This document shows, piece by piece, positions 1 to 10,620 of a DNA stretch of 64,000 nucleotides. The first letter of the stretch is position 1, and every line of letters begins with the position of its first letter. Source of the DNA: Combretum micranthum. Its lineage: Eukaryota; Streptophyta; Magnoliopsida; Myrtales; Combretaceae. Where the stretch lies: assembly GCA_024138025.1 (NCBI GenBank), contig JAMXBD010000432.1:434001-498000 (forward strand). Direction: 5' to 3'. The notes under the pieces were generated by a model, which was not told the DNA's origin, ran no database searches, and worked only from the letters and a program-made list of their open reading frames with translations. The translations under genes and the position numbers were made by a program.

Positions 1-221
1 CCAGTCGATACATTGATACAATACAAAAACATGTTAAATGTTTGTATTCTGATGTCCTTTTTCACAATTTCAGATCCAAAATTGTGGTAGAAACGTAGCC
101 ACTTGTTAAATGCACGTCGAAGCTGTGAAGAAATTATAAGATTCCGGCTTGATCGATAAGAACACCTACTCACATGGATAAATCCGATAAACATCCACGT
201 CGAAATCGACTAATATATATA
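1..221. other. Left flank, no gene seen
   Basis: No open frame or RNA gene is visible. The stretch resembles positions 10880-11150: both contain an 'acaatttcagatc' stretch, a 'gtggtagag/aa' stretch and a 'cgaaatcgact' stretch in the same order. It is therefore probably one copy of an old dispersed duplicate. Confidence 0.5.
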
Positions 222-1233
222 TAGTTCCCTATATAGTTAACAGGAAATGTACTAGAACTTGACTAGTTGTCTCAACATGGAAATTTCCTGATCATTTAAG
301 GAAGAGTAGCTTCTAGTTAGCCGTGTTACGGTCACACCAAGAGTCTTACTGGTTTTGTCGAGAAAGGATTGTTCACCTTACTGGATCATTCATGTTATGT
401 ATAGCATATATGTAATGAATAATTATTAATTATTATTTAACATATGACTATATTTCTAAATTTCGGATTATAATTATTTTAAAAACTATATACTATCTCT
501 TTTATTTATTAAAGTATGATTAATAATTATGTATTATGCATATCCCATCTTAACGATATAGCGTCGTATACTCGTATGCTTTGTTTAAGTGCTTCAAATG
601 GTTCTGGGTGTTGTAACTTTTGTGCAAGTTTTGCACTTAACCAATAGGGGGAAAAACACCTGTTTAGGATTATTTTTTTTTTCTTTTAAGCTGCACCAGG
701 TATATCCATGCAAATATTGCTTGTATTATATTCGTGTCAGAAATTAACAAACAATCTCTTTCATTAAAAAAAATAAAAATAGGAAAATACATAAACAAAC
801 CCAAACATATATATTTAAGTTTTAATGTTTGCCTTTTACATGTTATTCAGCAAATAAGCACCGATTCGACTTTGTTTTGAAAATGGACTTAAAAAGTAAT
901 GTTTTTGAATCGGTTTTACTTCGAATCTCAAACACGTTTGTATTTCATTTTGTTTTGTTTGATTTATTCATTAGTTTTTTTTTTTTTTTCCTTTTCTGAG
1001 TGGGGAAGATCATTTATTGATTCTCAAAGAACCAAATCCAGAAGTGTAAAGACCAAATCAACAAATAAAAGAGGAATAATCGAGATGGGGTTTTCAACCC
1101 TCATGCGACAACCCATCTCGGACTTGTCTTAAGTCATAACTCAATTTCCACATCCAATTGCTTACCGAGAAAATTATTAAAAGATATTTTAAGAGAGTTT
1201 GAGTCCGATAAGGCAATTGAAGTCTCATGTGGA
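222..1233. other. Gene-free flank inside unit A
   Basis: No coding potential was recognised. The 77-codon open frame at 899-1132 is matched by a differently framed open stretch in unit B, but its sequence is unlike known proteins and includes a homopolymer-rich start, so I do not call it a gene. Notable structure: a hairpin with stem 'cgagatggg/cccatctcg' around 1081-1119, and a longer imperfect inverted repeat around 1137-1252 that reaches into the LTR start. The same structures recur at 4078-4250. Confidence 0.5.
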
Positions 1234-2165
1234 TGTTGGGTTATAGATCCGGCTCATATGAGTCTATAACAAAGGAGATCCTAAATATATGTTGTATATA
1301 TTTAAAAGATATTCAAATCAAGGGTAGCCTAAGTATATAAGATATACTTGGAAGAGGACTTGGAGATAAGGATTTTTTGTGCAAAACAAAGAAGTTATGT
1401 GATGTACACCTGCAATTGGAGGAGTACACCGCCGACCTACATCAAAGCCTAGTTGCCCTTCAAATTCAAGAAGTTTTACCGAGAGCTTAAAATTTCAAGG
1501 TCGAATTCAACACCTCTGGCCTTAGGTGTCTATGCCGCTGGCGTACGTTGTTACAAAACAGCAGCGTTTTCTACGCCACCCCTGCACCGCTAGCCTATGT
1601 TTTATTCGAGCTAGCCTTTGTGTTTTGCATATAAATAGTCCTTATTTGTCCTAAGGTTTGTATTGGAACGAGTGTGTGCATCTTCTCAAGCCTAAAAGGA
1701 GTATTCTAAAGAGAGATAGAGAGAAAAGAGAGGAAATTGTAGAGAGAGAAACTCTAAAGGAAAAAAAACTTGTTCTTGTTTTGTAATCCACCATTTGTGG
1801 TGAAATTTTATGTGATCCACCAGTTTGATGAAGAAACAGAAATCCACCGTCTTGGTGACGAAATAGTGATCCACTGTTTGTGATGATGATTGAGTGATCC
1901 ACTAGACAGATCTAGTGAGGAAAACTTGTAATCCAATTATTTTAATAGTGGAAGACTTAGAGCGCTGCTAATCCCATGATTTTTCCTACATTGGGTCTTC
2001 TACGTTATATCCTCGTGTTTTTGTTTATAAGCAATTGTTTATTTATTTGTTATTGCATTGACAAGAGGAGATCTAATCTATAATCACAGGTTGATTAATA
2101 TTGTTTGATTAACCAGGTCTTTTGTTTGTTATCGTGATTAGGAATTAGGGCGTTTTCTCCTAGCA
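1234..2165 (+). repeat. Copia LTR (5' LTR of the truncated copy in unit A)
   Basis: This LTR begins TGTTGGGTTATAG and ends in CTCCTAGCA, a mutated form of the CTCCTAACA seen in the other two LTRs. It is about 932 bp and closely similar to 4231-5185 and 6917-7872. It is followed by a degenerate tRNA-iMet-type primer binding site (tgctattatagtacaag). A TATA-like 'catataaata' lies near 1628-1637. No matching 3' LTR exists for this copy because unit A ends within gag. Confidence 0.88.
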
Positions 2166-2221
2166 AGTGCTATTATAGTACAAGATTCAAAAAAAAAATT
2201 AAGGTTTGTTGCAACATAGAT

Positions 2222-3228
2222 ATGAAAGAATCATCAGGTATGATGATAAAACTGAATCCAACAAATTACTTCATATGGAAATCTATGATGGAAGATCTGT
2301 TGTATCACAAAGATCTATATTTGCCTTTGGGCGATGACGTTGCAAAGCCACAGGACAAGTTTGATGTTGATTGGAAAATCATGCACAGGAAAATTGTCGG
2401 TTATATCCGATAATGAGTGGATCACAATGTGTATCACCATGTTGCCTAGGAGATGAGTGCGGATGTCCTATGGAGGAAGTTGGAACCCATGTGTGAGAGA
2501 CAGATAGCCTTGAATCAAACCTCCTCGATTAGGAGAGTTTTAAATCTGAAATACATGGATGGATACAACATGGCAGAACACCTAAATAATTTTCAAAAGC
2601 TTGTGAATCAGTTGTCTACCATGAAGCTGGTGCTTGATGATGAGATACAGGCACTGTTGTTGTTGAGTTCCTTGCCTAATAGTTGGGAGCTCTAGTTGTG
2701 TCTGTTAGTAACTCTGCCCTAGAGAGAAAGCTCACCATAGCAATGGTGAAGGATAGCTTGATGAATAAAGAGGCTAGGAAGAAGGATCTTGATACATAAT
2801 CTAATTCTAGAGCACTTGTCACTAGTAAGCTAGAAAGGAATGGACAAAGTAGTAACAAAAGATCATTTGATAAGGATGATGAATAAGAGAAATAGAGGGG
2901 AAGATCCAAGTCAAGAGGAAGGAACAACCTTAAATGCTACTATTGTGATTAGCCGAGTCACATGAAGAGAAAATGCAGACTCTGGAAGAGAGAGAAAGGT
3001 AAAGATGATGAAAAGGATGAAGACACTACAACTATAGCAGTAGTAGATGATGATGAGATCTTCATTGTCTGGGATGAGAAGTGTGTTAGCCTTGCAAGTC
3101 ATGATGATGACTAAGTTGATAATTCTGATGCCTCTTTTCATGTGGCATCATATGGTGAGTTCTTCTCAACCTACACTGCTGGTAACTTTAGTAATGTCAA
3201 GATGGGAAATGATGGTAAATCCAGGATT
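2222..3228 (+). pseudogene. Copia gag fragment, decayed (unit A)
   Basis: This is a relic of the Copia capsid gene. The opening frame begins MKESSGMMIKLNPTNYFIWK, typical of Copia gag with its 'L-x-NYxxWK' signature. It then needs frame changes to continue through LWRKLEPMCERQ and MAEHLNNFQKL. The zinc knuckle near 2935-2975 reads CYYCD-stop-PSHMKRKC. An acidic stretch and the start of the protease region (NSDASFHVAS, from the family's DSGAS/TxHxT motif) follow. Stops, frameshifts and truncation at 3229 make it non-functional. Confidence 0.85.
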
Positions 3229-3229
3229 G

Positions 3230-6221
3230 TAGTTCCCTATATATTAACAGGAAATGTACTAGGACTTGACTAGTTATCTCAACATGGAAATTTCCTGATC
3301 ATTTAAGGAAGAGTAGCTTCTAGTTAACCGTGTTAGGGTCACACCAAGATTCTTACTAGTTTTGTCGAGAAAGGATTGTTCACCTTACTGGATCATTCAT
3401 GTTATGTATAGCATATATGTAATGAATAATTATTAATTATTATTTAACATAAGACTATATTTCCAAATTTTGGATTATAATTATTTTAAAAACTGTATAC
3501 TATCTCTTTTATTTATTAAAGTATGATTAATAATTATGTATTATGCGTATACCATCTTAACGGTATAGCGTCGTATACTCGTATGTTTTGTTCAAGTGCT
3601 TCGAATGGTTCTGGGTATTGTAACTTTTGTGCAAGTTTTGCACTTAAGCAATAGGGGGAAAAACACCTGTTTAGGATTATTTTTTTTCTTTTAAGCTACA
3701 CCAAGTATATCTATGCAAATATGCTTGTATTATATTCGTGTCAGAGATTAACAAACAATCTCCTTCATTAAAAAAAATAAAAATAGGAAAATACATAAAC
3801 AAACCCAAACATATATATTTAAGTTTTAATCTTTGCCTTTTACATGTTATTCAGCAAATAAGCACCGATTCGACTTTGTTTTGAAAATGGACTTAAAAAG
3901 TAATGTTTTTGAATCGGTTTTACTTCGAATCTCAAAGAATTTTGTATTTCATTTTGTTTTGTTTGATTTATTCATTAGGTTTTTTTTTTTTTCTAAGTGG
4001 GGAAGATCATTTATTGATTCTCAAAGAACCAAATCCAGAAGTGTAAAGACCAAATCAACAAATAAAAGAGGAATAATCGAGATGGGGTTTTCAACCCTCA
4101 TGCGACAACCCATCTCGGACTTGTCTTAAGTCATAACTCAATTTCCACATCCAATTGCTTATCGAGAAAATTATTAAAAGATATTTTAAGAGAGTTTGAG
4201 TCCGATAAGGCAATTGAAGTTTCATGTGGATGTTGGGTTATAGATCCGGCTCATATGAGTCTATAACAAAGGAGATCCTAAATATATGTTGTATATATTT
4301 AAAAGATATTCAAATCAAGGGTAGCCTAAGTATATAAGATATACTTGGAAGAGGACTTGGAGATAAGGAGTTTTTGTGCAAAACAAAGAAGTTATGTGAT
4401 GTACACCTGCAACTGGAGGAGTACACCGCCGGCCTACATCAAAGCTTAATTGGCCTTCAAATTCAAGAACTTTTACTGAGAGCTCAGAATGTCAAGGTCG
4501 GCTTCAACACCTCCGGCCTTGGGTGTCTATGCCGCCAGTGTACATTGTTACAAAACAGCGGCGTTTTCAACACCATCCCTGCACCACTAACCTACGTTTT
4601 ATTCGAGTTAGCCTTTATGTTTTGCATATAAATAGTCCTTATTTGTCCTAAGGTTTATACTAGAATGAGTGTGTGCCTCTTCTCAAGCCTAGAAGGAATA
4701 TTCTAGAGAGAGATAAAGAAAAAAGAGAGGAAATCGTAGAAAGAGAAACTTTAGAGTAAAAAAAAACTTGTTCTTGTTTTGTAATCCATCATTTGTGGTG
4801 AAATTTTGTGTAATCCACCATTTGTGGTGAAATTTTGTGTAATCCACCAGTTTGATGAAAAAACAGAAATCCATCGTCATGGTAATGAAATAGTGATCCA
4901 GTGATGATGATTAAGTAATCCACTAGACAGATCTAGTGAGGAAAACTTGTAATCCCATTATTTTAATAGTGGAAGACTTAGAGCAACGCTAATCCCATGA
5001 TTTTTCTTGCTTGGGTCTTCCACGTTATATCCTCGTATTTTTTTTTATAAGCAATTGTTTATTTGCTTGTTATCACATTGACAAGAGGAGATCTAATCTC
5101 TAATCATAGGTTGATTAATATTGTTTGATTAATCAGGTTTTTTGTTTGTTATCGTGATTAGGAATTAGGGCATTTTCTCCTAACAAGTGGTATTATAGTA
5201 CAAGATTAAAAAAAAATTAGGGTTTGTTGCAATGCAGATATGAAAGAATCATCAGGTATGACGATAAAACTGAATTCAACAAATTACTCCATATGAAAAT
5301 CTATGATGGAAGATCTATTATATCGCAAATATCTATATTTTCTTTTGGGCGATGATGTTGCAAAGCCACAGGACAAGTCTGATGCCGATTGGAAAATCAT
5401 GCACAGGAAAATTGTCGGTTATATCCGATAATGGGTGGATCACAGTGTGTATCACCATGTTGCCTAGGAGATGAGAGCGGATTTCCTATGGAGGAAGTTG
5501 GAACACATGTATGCGAGGCAAATGGCCCTGAATCAAAACTCTTTCATTAGGAGAGTTGTAAATCTAAAATACATTGATGGATACAACATGGCAGAACACT
5601 TAAATAATTTGCATGAAGCTGGTGCTTGATGATAAGATACAGGCACTATCATTGTTGAGTTCCTTGCCTGATAGTTGGGAGACTCTAGTTGTGTCTGTTA
5701 GTAACTCTACCCTAGAGAGAAAGCTCACCATAACAATAGTGAAGGATAGCCTGATGAATGAAGAGGCAAGGAAGAAGGATCTTGATAAAGGATTTGATTC
5801 TAGAGCATTTGTTACTAGTAAGCCAGAAAGGAATGGAAGAAGTAGGAACAGAAGATCATTTGATGAGGATGACGAATAAGAGAAATCCAGGGGAAAGTCC
5901 AAGTCAAAAGGAAGGAACAACCTTAGATGCTACTATTGTGATTAGTCAGGTCACATGAAGAGAAAATGCAGACTCTGGAAGAGAGAGAAAGATAAAGGTA
6001 ATGAAAAGGATGAAGACACTACAACTGCAGCAATAGCAGATGATGATGAGATCTTCATTGCCTGGGATGAGAAGTGTGTTAGCCTTGCAAGTCATGATGA
6101 TGACTACGTTGATAATTCCGATGCCTCCTTTCATGTGACATCACATGGTGAGTTCTTCTCAACCTATATTGCTGGTAATTTTGGTAATGTCAGGATGGGA
6201 AATATGGTAAATCCAGGATTG
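3230..6221 (+). repeat. Tandem segmental duplication, unit B
   Basis: This is the second copy of the block at 222-3229, in the same order and orientation. Unlike unit A it continues uninterrupted into the rest of the Copia element, so unit B carries the original context and unit A the truncated right edge. By rough hand comparison the non-transposon part (3230-4230) differs from unit A at about 4% of sites and the transposon part at roughly twice that. Several indels occur, including an extra 31-bp repeat near 4800. Confidence 0.93.
4231..5185 (+). repeat. 5' LTR of the deleted Copia
   Basis: It starts TGTTGGG and ends CTCCTAACA, about 955 bp, and is immediately followed by 'agtggtattatagtacaag', a decayed primer binding site of the plant initiator-tRNA type (TGGTATCAGAGC). 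It has an internal direct duplication of about 31 bp around 4791-4850 (unit 'aatccaccatttgtggtgaa') that the other LTR copies lack. This marks a replication-slippage event private to this LTR. Confidence 0.88.
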
Positions 6222-6230
6222 TAGGCATTG
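5240..6230 (+). pseudogene. Copia gag and protease start, decayed (unit B)
   Basis: It begins MKESSGMTIKLNSTNY and carries the same gag order as unit A. There is an internal deletion just before the MKLVLDD stretch (5613). The zinc knuckle near 5930-5975 reads CYYCD-stop-SGHMKRKC. The protease motif is altered to NSDASFHVTS. Several stops and frame changes interrupt it. The longest uninterrupted parts are 5613-5879 and 5955-6224. It is an inactive gag-pro fragment. Confidence 0.85.
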
Positions 6231-6916
6231 GAAATGCTATTCTAAAGACTAACATAGGTTGCAGGCTCATTTTTAGAGATGTCAGACATGTTTCAAATAT
6301 CCACCTTAACTTTATTTCTGCAGGAAAGCTTAATGCTAAAGGCTACAGTAGCCACTTTAGTGAAGGAAGATGGAAGCTCACCAAAGGTTCTCTCATTATG
6401 GCAAAAGGAAAGAAGAAAAATACCCTTTACCTAATGTCAACAAAGCTAAGTAAAGGAGATGTGAATCCTATACTCTCACATGGAGGTTCTAATGATGACG
6501 GAAATGAGGGAGATCTAGTTAAATAATCCTAAGAGCCTCATCAATAGTTCAAGATTAGAAGATCGGCAAAAGATAGAAGACCATTAGTTACATTTAGTCC
6601 ATATGAGTATGTGATACTCACTAATGGGGGAGAGTCAAATGGTTATAACAAAGCCATGGGAAATGAGAAGAAGAAAGGAAAGGTTAGAGCCATTTAAGAT
6701 GGATTGAAATTCTTGCATGAAGACCAGAAAATTGACTTGGTGAAACTGCCTAAAGGCAAGAAACCTCTGAAGAACGAATGGGCGAAGATCAATGATAAGA
6801 ACTCACAGTCAAGGGACAAGACAAAAGCTGGTTGTGAAAGGTTTTTGTCTGACAAAAGGTATTGCAAGAAGGCAGCAGGATTGGTGATACCCCCTATATG
6901 AGTTGGAGAGGGAGAT
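6231..6916 (+). pseudogene. Collapsed Copia pol remnant and polypurine tract
   Basis: After the protease start, scattered pieces of pol can be read with frame changes. One is the RT amino end (SNGYNKAMGNEKKK, then DLVKLPKGKKPLKNEW at 6731-6780, then KGFCLTKGI-like residues). The tract 'ttggagagggagat' at 6903-6915 is a polypurine tract immediately upstream of the 3' LTR. The bulk of pol was lost by deletion. Confidence 0.75.
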
Positions 6917-7872
6917 TGTTGGATTATAAATCCAACTCATATGGGTCTATAACCAAGGAGATCTTAAATATATATTGTATATACTTAGAAGACATTCAAA
7001 TCAAGAGTATCCTAAATATATAAGATATACTTGGAAGAGGACTTGGATATAAAGAGTTTTTGTACAAAACAAAGGAGTTCTATGATGTACACCTACAGCT
7101 GGAGGAGTACACCGCTAGCCTACATCAAAGCTTAGTTGGCCTTCAAATTCAAGAAGTTTTATCGAGAGCTCAGAATGTTAAGGTCGGCTTCAATGCCGTC
7201 GGCCTTAGGTATCTATACTGCCAGCATAAGGTGGGTACACTGCCGGCGTTGAGTTAGCGTATGTTGTTACAAAATAGTAGCATTTTCAACACCGCCCCTA
7301 CACTGTCAGCCTATGTTTTATTCGAGTCAACCTTTGTGTTTTGCATATAAATAGTTTGTCCTAAGGTTTGTAATGGAATGAGTATGTGCCTCTTCTCCAG
7401 CCTAGAAGGAGTATTCTGGAGAGATGGAGAGAAAAGAAAGGAAATCCTAGAGAGAGAAACTCTAGTGGAAGAAAACTTATTCTTATTTTGTAATCTACTA
7501 TTTGTGGTGAAATTTTGTGAGATCCACCAATTTGGTGAAGAAACAGAAATTCATCATTGTGGTAATGAAATAGTGATCCACCGTTCGCGATGATGATTGA
7601 GTGATCCACTAGATAAATCTAGTAAGGAAAACTTATAATCCCATTATTTTACTAGTGGAAGGCTTAGAGCGCTACTAGTCTCATGGTTTTTTCCACATTG
7701 GATTTTCCACGTTATATCCTGGTGTTTTTGTCTATAAGCAATTATTTATTTGCTTATTATCATATTGGCAAGAGGAGGTCTAATTTCTAATCACAGGTTG
7801 ATTGATATTATTTGATTAATTAGGTTTTTTGTTTGTTATTGTGATTAGGAATTAAGGTATTTTCTCCTAACA
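6917..7872 (+). repeat. 3' LTR of the deleted Copia
   Basis: It starts TGTTGGATTATAAATCC and ends CTCCTAACA, about 956 bp. It lies directly after a polypurine tract, as expected for a 3' LTR, and is followed by gtaga, the likely right-hand target-site copy. Confidence 0.88.
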
Positions 7873-8720
7873 GTAGAGTGTGGGAAAGAAGTGGTATTAG
7901 TTTATAAAATTTTGTAATAGATATTTTTTTGATATTACTCAAAAACTTATCAGTAAACTGATTAAAAGGGCCAATAAATATTTCTTTACTGCCTTGACTT
8001 GGAGCATTGGAAAATCGAATTGAAGCAAATTCTTAGCACTGGAGAAGGATGAATTATTAAGTTGAAAGATTATTACTATTGACTTAGAGTATTAGACTAG
8101 AGAATAGAAAACGAAATCGGGAAAAAAAAATCCCTCCTAATTTTAGAATAGGAGGAGGATGAATTCACCCTTATCCTTAAAAAGGTAAAAGCTGATAGGT
8201 TTGTTATGAATTGACTTAGAGAAGATATTCAAAGATAAAGTATTATGAATGTTGATTTCATTTATAAACTAACTTAGAGAAGAGGTTTAAAGAGGGTAGG
8301 CACAAACTGTTATGAACATTAGTATCTACAATGAAAGTTGATATATGTTGTAAATTAACTTATAAAAAAAAAGGTTCAAAGAGGGTCATTGATAACACAA
8401 TTTAAAGAAAGGGTTTAGAGAGCATCGACCTGAAGAAAAAAGATTCATTAAGCATTACACATCATGTATAATGTACATATGATGTGTTATAAAAGAATAG
8501 AAAGTTACACATCATTTGTACATACACATACCATATATCACCCGCTCATGATTTTTCTACCAAAATGAGTGCCTCTTGGCATACTTTCCGAGTCAAGGGT
8601 AAACGAATCCTCACATTGGCAAGGGGGAAAACAAGCCCGGCTGCATAATCTTGCAATAAGTATCATATCAAGTGCTTATTGGCTTTTATTTTATTTGTTT
8701 GAGGGGTTGTTCTGGAGAAT
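7873..8720. other. Gene-free stretch with imperfect tandem repeats
   Basis: No gene is visible. Between about 8200 and 8440 a motif of the type 'aa(c/t)t(a/g)acttagagaag...ttcaaagagggt' recurs three or four times at intervals of roughly 60-85 bp with many differences. A short inverted repeat (acacatcatgta...tacatatgatgtgt) lies at 8457-8487. Confidence 0.5.
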
Positions 8721-8722
8721 TG

Positions 8723-8944
8723 AGGGGAAAAGGAAATAAATAATAACATCTTTGAAAATGATTTTACAAATACTATTAGAGTAAAAATAAACTCGAAATT
8801 CATCTCTTCAAACAATAAATTATAAGTGATTGATCTTATCTATTGAAAAATGAATTTAAGTTGTCTATTTTTTTAGACTATTTTTACTCTAGTAGTATTT
8901 GTGTAATTTTTTTTTAAATGTTATTATTTTTTCTTTATCCCCGA
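8723..8944. mobile_element. MITE with terminal inverted repeats of about 65 bp
   Basis: The left arm at 8723-8790 and the right arm at 8879-8944 are imperfect reverse complements, both containing 'aataataacat' and 'acaaatactaytagagtaaa'. The spacer is about 90 bp and AT-rich. Total length is about 220 bp, so it would fold into a near-full-length hairpin. It has no coding capacity. The target-site duplication is not clear, so the superfamily is unassigned. Confidence 0.72.
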
Positions 8945-10080
8945 GGATTGTGATACGCCATATTGATCTATTAGGATGAATATTAAATTGGCATTAATTA
9001 AAAGAACTTCGATTAAAAGATTAATCTTGACTTTTGATTACTTTTAACATACAATTTTACACTTATGGAGAAGCAAATACTAGCACATATACATGTACGT
9101 ACTTTTTAGCTTGCCCCGCCGAGCCCGGGGACATTTTGTATCTTGACAACCCTGCCACGACCCATACAGGCCACAGGAACTATCTTCCATCTTCTCTTTT
9201 GATCTTTAGTGTCGATTGTAAACTCATTATGTTCCTATTAACTTACTGATTTTTTTTTTTATTGTTAATATATATAGTTTTTCCTTAACCAGCAATTTGT
9301 AGAAGGCTGTTAATCTTTCTTGCAATTACTACTATATTATCATTTTTGTGCGGTTTAAGTTAAATAATTAATGCACATGATATTATTTAATTTGCATACA
9401 CAGGGTAATGGCATCCTCGGCTAGTATATTCTTAAAACAAGTTTGGTTAAATCGTTTCAATTAATGTCCAATTTTGATAGTGTAAAACAAATTTTCATGT
9501 GAGAAACTTATTGTGCGTAAGGTAAGGGCATATAATGTGAAGGAAAAAATGTAGAACCATATGATTTACGAAATGAAAGAGAGAGATTTTATTATAAATA
9601 TTAATATAATATATTTTTATTTAAATATATTATAATATATATATATATATATTTTTTTTTTTTTGGCCCCGCATGTGGAAGGTCGAGCGACCTCGTCATC
9701 TCCTGCTGTATGTGGGACAAGATTCTGAATAAAATGATACAATATTTATTGTTTTCTAATTAGGTTAGACTTTGTCAGAAATTTAATACATTCGCTTGCC
9801 TCCCCAACCCCACACAATAAAAAATTCTCTTGGCTGCCCTAGATGACTGCCTTTCGCGACCTTATCTTTATCCTTTTTTAATAAATTTATTAAAGGTTTG
9901 TATAATTAGTATAGATCCAAAAATCTTTCAAGCAAGAAATCTTTAACCTTCTAATATCACTAGGAATGAAGATACTTTTAGATTTTCAATTTTTCCTCGT
10001 GAGGCAAGCACAATTTTTTTTTTTTGGGCAGTAAGCAGCATAGAAAATATTCAATCCGTTTCTATAGAGGGTAAAGGAAA
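8945..10080. other. Gene-free AT-rich stretch
   Basis: I see no supported gene. It contains a short open frame at 9034-9249 with locally higher GC (9109-9190) that I do not recognise, a TA-rich tract followed by poly-T at 9601-9664, and poly-T runs near 10010-10025. Confidence 0.4.
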
Positions 10081-10089
10081 AAAAAATAT

Positions 10090-10620
10090 ATATATATATA
10101 TTGATAAAAAATTATAAAAATCCATTGATAAAAGATAATTTTAAAAATAAACATGTTAAACTTTTTTTTAAGAGGCAATTTTAGATCGCCATAAACCCAT
10201 CTTTTGAAAAAAAAATCTCTTCAAAGGATAAGTTCAATACATTTAAACTAAACTTTTCTTTCAAAAGACAAGTTTAGCTTGACTATTAAAATAATAAAAA
10301 ACTCGTTTTTTTTCCTAAATTAATGTAGATGGAATTTGTCTTGATTGTATGAACCAATAGAACAAATAGTATACAAAAGATAAATCATTCTTTAGTAGCG
10401 GCTTAAACAAACATAATTTTTTATTTAAGATAAGCTATGAAACCTATTTTTGAAGATTGATTTTTGAGTCTTATACATGTTAATTCTAAGTTCTAGTTCT
10501 CAAGTTGAGGTTGTTTTGAATTCGAAAAATATTATTTAAGACTTATAATGAACTGTTTTATGTTTTTGGAGTTCGTAGTGTCCAATGTCCTTAGATTTTT
10601 GTTTTTTATTTTGGCTTAGG
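10090..10620 (-). repeat. Dispersed repeat, inverted relative to 26470-27100
   Basis: Read on the reverse strand, this block shares ordered words with 26470-27100. Examples are 'aaaatcaatc...ataggtttcata' (10434-10480 reversed; 26920-26960) and 'tcttgattg(c/t)atg' against 'catgcaatcaaga'. Both also contain 'ttcaatac' repeats in the 'caaaagacaagttta' setting. It is an old non-coding dispersed element of unknown class. Confidence 0.5.

Larger units (their letters stand above)
222..3229 (+). repeat. Tandem segmental duplication, unit A
   Basis: This 3.0-kb block is repeated directly downstream at 3230-6221. It holds about 1 kb of non-coding flank, a Copia LTR at 1234-2165 and a gag fragment. 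The block stops abruptly inside gag, at the point where unit B begins with 'tagttcccta', the same words as position 222. Only the three bases 'tag' are shared by both parents at the junction, which suggests a microhomology-mediated duplication. This is inferred by reading the two blocks side by side; no alignment was run. Confidence 0.93.
4231..7872 (+). mobile_element. Non-autonomous Copia LTR retrotransposon with large internal deletion
   Basis: Both LTRs are present (4231-5185 and 6917-7872) and enclose only about 1.7 kb of interior. The interior holds gag, the start of protease, then jumps to a short piece of the RT start (KLPKGKKPLKNEW near 6740-6780) and a polypurine tract before the 3' LTR. 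Integrase, most of RT and RNase H are missing. The flanking pentamers are gtgga (4226-4230) and gtaga (7873-7877), a likely target-site duplication with one mutation. The LTRs differ substantially, so the insertion is old. It would depend on other elements for movement and is probably immobile now. Confidence 0.87.

Noticed and set aside
899..1132. 77-codon ORF duplicated at 3833-4129
   Set aside because: The duplicate only reflects the block duplication. The reading frame starts differently in the two copies and the peptide has no recognisable features.
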